This document shows, piece by piece, positions 60,975-64,000 of a DNA stretch of 64,000 nt (its first letter is position 1; every line of letters starts with the position of its first letter). The notes beneath the pieces were generated by a model. That model did no database searches. It was not told where the DNA came from and saw nothing but the letters and a program-made list of their open reading frames with translations. Made by a program: the position numbers and the translations under genes. The DNA comes from BP-133 sp040756995 (GTDB lineage Bacteria; Actinomycetota; Acidimicrobiia; IMCC26256; BP-133): assembly GCA_040756995.1 (NCBI GenBank), contig JBFLYK010000025.1, positions 1 to 64,000 of the forward strand, written 5' to 3'.

Positions 60975-61730
60975 GTGCATGACATCGCCATCATCGGGTC
61001 GGGCGTGGCGATCGGCCTGGTCTTCGGGCTTTTCGGCGCCGGAGGATCGGCGTTCGCCACACCTGTGCTGAACCTGCTCGGCGTCCCGGGGGTCATGGCG
61101 GTCGCCTCGCCGCTTCCGGCCATGATTCCGGCCGCGGTGGCCGGCGCCCGCCGGCACATCCGGGCCGGGAACCTCGACCGCGCCACGGCCCGGTGGTCGA
61201 TCGCCGGCGGGGTTCCGGGGGCCGTCCTCGGTTCGCTGCTGTCGGTGGCGCTCGACGGGCGCCGCCTCCTCATCCTGTCGGGCCTCATCCTTCTTGCCGT
61301 CGGGCTGCGGATCCTCCTCCCTGACCCGGCCGGCACCTGCGCCCGCGGTGTCCGGCGCCGCCACGAGCCGTCGCTCGTCGTCGGCGCGGCCTTCATCGTC
61401 GGTCTGCTGACCGGGGTCCTGGCCAACGGCGGCGGGTTCCTGCTCGTCCCGCTCTACGTCCTCGCCTTCGGACTGGGTACAGCGGAGGCGGCCGGTACGA
61501 GCATGGTGGCTGTCGCCGCCCTCGCCGTGCCGACTCTGGTGACGCACATCGTGCTCGGCCACATCGACTGGCCGGTGGCCGCCGCCTTCGCCGCTGGTCT
61601 GGTCCCCGGCTCGTCGGCCGGGTCCGCCCTGGCGGCACGGCTGCCGGCCGTGCTCGCCCGGCGCGCCTTCGGATGCCTGCTCGTCGCCTTCGCCGTCTGG
61701 TTCCTCATGACCAAGATGTGGGGAGCCTGA
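60975..61730 (+). CDS. TauE/SafE-family sulfite/sulfonate exporter
   Basis: 251 aa from GTG 60975 (AAGGATCAGCGT upstream). About eight membrane helices, with two typical repeats: GLVFGLFGAGGSAFATPVLNLLG and LLTGVLANGGGFLLVPLYVLAFG. Exports sulfite, sulfonates or related anions; specificity cannot be read. An upstream TTG at 60939 would add 12 residues. Confidence 0.9.
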   Translation: MHDIAIIGSGVAIGLVFGLFGAGGSAFATPVLNLLGVPGVMAVASPLPAMIPAAVAGARRHIRAGNLDRATARWSIAGGVPGAVLGSLLSVALDGRRLLILSGLILLAVGLRILLPDPAGTCARGVRRRHEPSLVVGAAFIVGLLTGVLANGGGFLLVPLYVLAFGLGTAEAAGTSMVAVAALAVPTLVTHIVLGHIDWPVAAAFAAGLVPGSSAGSALAARLPAVLARRAFGCLLVAFAVWFLMTKMWGA

Positions 61731-62014
61731 GAAGTCATCGTGACCTTGGGGATCCGCGCCTCGGCGGTTCAGCGGCCCTTCAGTAGAATGCGACTTGTCG
61801 GCTGGGGGCTGACCGGGTAGCGAGTCACCGGTCGCTGTGACTTGGCGATCGGCCTCGTTTGCCTCCACGTGACCGTCCGGATCGCCGGAGCTGGGGTGTG
61901 ACGCCAGTGTGCGCTGGCGGCACACGGGATCCAGGGGATGCGGGCAGAGAGAAACCGCCGGCTGCGGGGCCGGCGGGTCAGGCACTGCAAGCACGCACAG
62001 GAGGCACATACAAG
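61731..62014 (+). promoter_or_regulatory. Long structured leader of the RTX gene
   Basis: No coding frame was accepted here. TAGAAT (61784-61789) is a likely -10, giving a leader of about 220 nt. It contains stem-loops GCCAG/CTGGC (GCCAGTGTGCGCTGGC, near 61902-61917) and CCGCCGGC/GCCGGCGG (near 61955-61976), then the ribosome site GGAGG (62000-62004). May be a regulatory leader or simply GC-rich sequence. Confidence 0.35.
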
Positions 62015-62656
62015 ATGAACCTGCGGAAGGCGGGCCGTCGCGCGCTCGTCACCACGTCGGCCGGCTTCCTCGTCGGCCTGAGCTTCGTCAACATCGGGCC
62101 GGCTCGGTCGATCGGCGGGCTGTGCAACGGGCGGCCGGCCAGCGCCACGTGGCTGGACGCCTCCGGGCAGTACGGCCCGGCGTTGATCGACGGCACGGAC
62201 CACGACGACGTCATCATCGGCTCCGACGGCGACGACCACATCGACGCCGCCGGCGGCGACGACGTGGTCTGCGGCGCCGCTGGCCACAACCACATCCACG
62301 GCGGCGACGGCGACGACGCCCTCATCGGCGCCTCCGACCACGACCACCTCGACGGCGGCGACGGCAACGACACCGTGGTCGGCTACGAGGGCCACGACAC
62401 CGTGGCCGGCGGCCCGGGCCGCGACTTCCTCGTCGGCGGCGGCGGCGACGACGTGATGATCTCGACCGACACCGGCCACGACCACGGTGACGGCGGCGAA
62501 GAAGACCACGGTGGTGAAGAAGGCCACGATCATGAGCACGGACACGGCGACGAGCGGCCGCACGTCCACAGCGAGATCGACAAGGTCAACGCCGGCGACG
62601 GCTTCGACGTCTGCCTGTTCACCGCCGGCGACGAGCTGGCCAACTGCGAATACTGA
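62015..62656 (+). CDS. Secreted His-rich RTX-type calcium-binding repeat protein
   Basis: 213 aa. Signal-like N-terminus (RKAGRRALVTTSAGFLVGLSFVNIG). RTX nonapeptide repeats between about residues 65 and 145: GSDGDDHIDAAGGDDVV, HGGDGDDALIGA, DGGDGNDTVVGY, GGPGRDFLVGGGGDDVM, a Ca2+ beta-roll. Then a His/Asp/Glu-rich patch (HDHGDGGEEDHGGEEGHDHE, extended to HGHGDERPHVHSE), a likely Zn/Co/Ni/Cu binding site. Ends with two Cys (VCLF, ANCEY). The metal ATPase downstream suggests a shared metal function. Confidence 0.85.
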   Translation: MNLRKAGRRALVTTSAGFLVGLSFVNIGPARSIGGLCNGRPASATWLDASGQYGPALIDGTDHDDVIIGSDGDDHIDAAGGDDVVCGAAGHNHIHGGDGDDALIGASDHDHLDGGDGNDTVVGYEGHDTVAGGPGRDFLVGGGGDDVMISTDTGHDHGDGGEEDHGGEEGHDHEHGHGDERPHVHSEIDKVNAGDGFDVCLFTAGDELANCEY

Positions 62657-62671
62657 TCCGGCGCTTCGACG

Positions 62672-62705
62672 AAGGGGCCGCCCCGGTTCGCGGGGCGGCC
62701 CCTTT
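62672..62705 (+). terminator. Rho-independent terminator after the RTX gene
   Basis: AAGGGGCCGCCCCG (62672-62685), loop GTTCG, CGGGGCGGCCCCTT (62691-62704), then T: 14-bp stem, followed by a short T run. Separates the RTX gene from the ATPase, which has its own promoter. Confidence 0.85.
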
Positions 62706-62767
62706 GCCGCGGTCAGCCGGCGGTGGTGGCAGGGAAGGCGGTCACGGCCCCCGGTAGATTCCCCCGG

Positions 62768-64000
62768 GTGCCGAACCGCTTCGACGAGGGCCATCACCAC
62801 CACGGCCATGACGACCATGGCGACGGTGGCCTGTCGCTTGCGCCCCTGGAGCAGACCACCCTGCTCCTGTGGGCCGGCGGTCTGCTGATCGTCGGGTTCC
62901 TGCTCGAAGGACCGGGACACGCGCCGCAGCTGGCGGAGATCGCCTTCTGGGTCTCCCTCGGATGCAGCGTCGTCACCGTTGTGGACGACATCGTCGCCCA
63001 GCCGCTGGGGGTGGCGACGCTCATGGCCATCGGGGCGGTCGGTGCCGCCGCCCTCGGCGCCGTCCACGAGGGTGCGACCCTGGCCATCCTCTTCGCGGTG
63101 GCGGAAGCGGTCATCCACCGGACGCTCGACCACACCCGCAGCGGGTTGCGCAGTCTGCTGGAGCTCGTGCCCCGGGAGGTCACGGTGCTGCGCTCGGGGC
63201 AGGAGGAGACGCTGTCGCCGGCCCAACTCGCCGTGGGCGATCTCATGGTCGTCAAACCCGGTGAGCGCATCGCCACCGACGGGGTCGTGGTCGACGGATC
63301 GTCGAGCCTCGACTGTTCGGCGCTCACCGGCGAGCCCATCCCGGTCGAGGTTCAGCGGGGAGCGGCTGTGCATGCCGCGGCGGTCAACGGCGGCGGAGCG
63401 CTGACCGTGGAGGTCACGGCACCGAGCGCCGAGAGTTCGCTGGCCCGGCTCGTGACGGTGCTGACCGATGCCGAAGCCAACCGGGGCTCGGCTCAGGCGT
63501 TCGTCGACCGGGTGGCCGCCGTCCTCATACCCCTGGCCCTCGTCATCGCCGGCGGCCTGGCCGCCTTCGGCCTCGTCACCGGCGAGTTCTCACGGTGGTT
63601 CTACCGGGCGCTGCTCGTTCTGGTGGCCATGTCTCCCTGCGCCTTCGTTCTGGCCGTGCCGGTCACCGTCCTGGCCTCCATCGGCGCCGCCAGCCGGGCC
63701 GGCGTGCTGATCAAAGGGGGTGCCGTCCTCGAAGCGCTCACCCGACTCCGGGTCGCCGCCATCGACAAGACCGGCACCCTGACCGCCGCCGAGCCGCGGG
63801 TGGTCGAAACCATCGCTGCCCCGGGCGTCACCCCGGCGACGGTGCTGGCGGTGGCGGCGGCGTTGGAGTCCCGGAGTGAGCATCCGCTGGCTGGCGCCAT
63901 CCTCAGCTCCGCCGAAGGGATCACCTTCGAACCGGCCACCGAGGCGCAGGCGCTGCCGGGGCAGGGGCTCGTGGGCCGGGTGGCGGGCGTGCCGGCCCGC
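62768..64000 (+). CDS. Heavy-metal P1B-4-type ATPase (partial, C-terminus cut by window)
   Basis: 411 codons visible, still open at base 64000. Short His-rich N-terminus (GHHHHGHDDHGDGG, residues 9-22) instead of a CxxC metal domain. Actuator domain TGE in SALTGEPIP, transmembrane SPC motif (Ser289-Pro290-Cys291 in AMSPCAFVLAVPV), and phosphorylation motif DKTGT with Asp333. HP motif SEHPLAGA. The SPC motif defines the P1B-4 class (Co2+, Ni2+, Zn2+, Fe2+ export). GTG 62768 is 7 nt after TAGATT (62755-62760), leaderless-type. Confidence 0.93.
   Translation, partial: MPNRFDEGHHHHGHDDHGDGGLSLAPLEQTTLLLWAGGLLIVGFLLEGPGHAPQLAEIAFWVSLGCSVVTVVDDIVAQPLGVATLMAIGAVGAAALGAVHEGATLAILFAVAEAVIHRTLDHTRSGLRSLLELVPREVTVLRSGQEETLSPAQLAVGDLMVVKPGERIATDGVVVDGSSSLDCSALTGEPIPVEVQRGAAVHAAAVNGGGALTVEVTAPSAESSLARLVTVLTDAEANRGSAQAFVDRVAAVLIPLALVIAGGLAAFGLVTGEFSRWFYRALLVLVAMSPCAFVLAVPVTVLASIGAASRAGVLIKGGAVLEALTRLRVAAIDKTGTLTAAEPRVVETIAAPGVTPATVLAVAAALESRSEHPLAGAILSSAEGITFEPATEAQALPGQGLVGRVAGVPAR

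Noticed and set aside
61992..62001. CACGCACAGG, like the start of a cyclic di-GMP (GEMM-I) riboswitch
   Set aside because: The rest of the GEMM-I consensus and the tetraloop/receptor are missing, and the motif lies at the ribosome site rather than at the 5' end.

Overview
The window is GC-rich actinobacterial chromosome spanning the replication origin. The order cca, DUF6049, murJ, ECF sigma/anti-sigma, trxB, trxA, cwlM-like, rsmG, jag, yidC, yidD, rnpA, rpmH, dnaA, dnaN, recF, dciA, gyrB, gyrA, DUF3566, tRNA-Ile is the classic actinobacterial origin neighbourhood. Together with F420-type proteins (an FrhB-like protein and an LLM flavin oxidoreductase) and secreted GYW-repeat proteins, it suggests class Acidimicrobiia; that placement is an inference. 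No phage, insertion sequence or CRISPR array was seen.

Layout. 1-12 kb: end of dnaX, small SRP RNA, two serine tRNAs, a secreted caspase-like protein, tadA, metF, a large repeat-rich secreted protein, an FrhB-like iron-sulfur protein, cca, pilT and a histone-deacetylase-family hydrolase. 12.7-23.4 kb: a plus-strand run for cell-wall and redox control (GNAT, DUF6049, murJ, Ser/Thr kinase, ECF sigma and its anti-sigma, trxB, trxA, and a CwlM-like protein that has lost its amidase residues). 23.4-26.9 kb: minus-strand rsmG-jag-yidC-yidD-rnpA-rpmH. 27-39 kb: dnaA, oriC (28592-28844), dnaN, recF, dciA, ferredoxin, Dabb protein, HD-GYP protein, gyrB, gyrA, DUF3566. 39-47 kb: tRNA-Ile, housekeeping enzymes, an HDOD protein, a YcnI-like protein and an LPxTG surface protein. 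47-64 kb: an accessory stretch rich in metal and stress genes: multicopper oxidase, BNR-repeat protein, SigZ-like sigma factor with a flavoprotein and MFS exporter, an oligopeptide-type ABC transporter, LysR/TauE pair, a His-rich RTX protein and a P1B-4-type metal ATPase cut by the window end.

Striking points. rpmH lies inside an open rnpA frame whose ATG is 4 nt from the rpmH GTG, as known in Thermus. MurJ is followed by a separate, apparently active kinase with a discoidin-like tail, an architecture that is fused in mycobacterial MviN. parA/parB are missing from their usual place between cwlM and rsmG. Many genes look leaderless (TANNNT, 6-7 nt, start codon). Two adjacent partners, SigZ and a flavoprotein, both end in vicinal cysteines, suggesting a thiol-reactive metal(loid) response.
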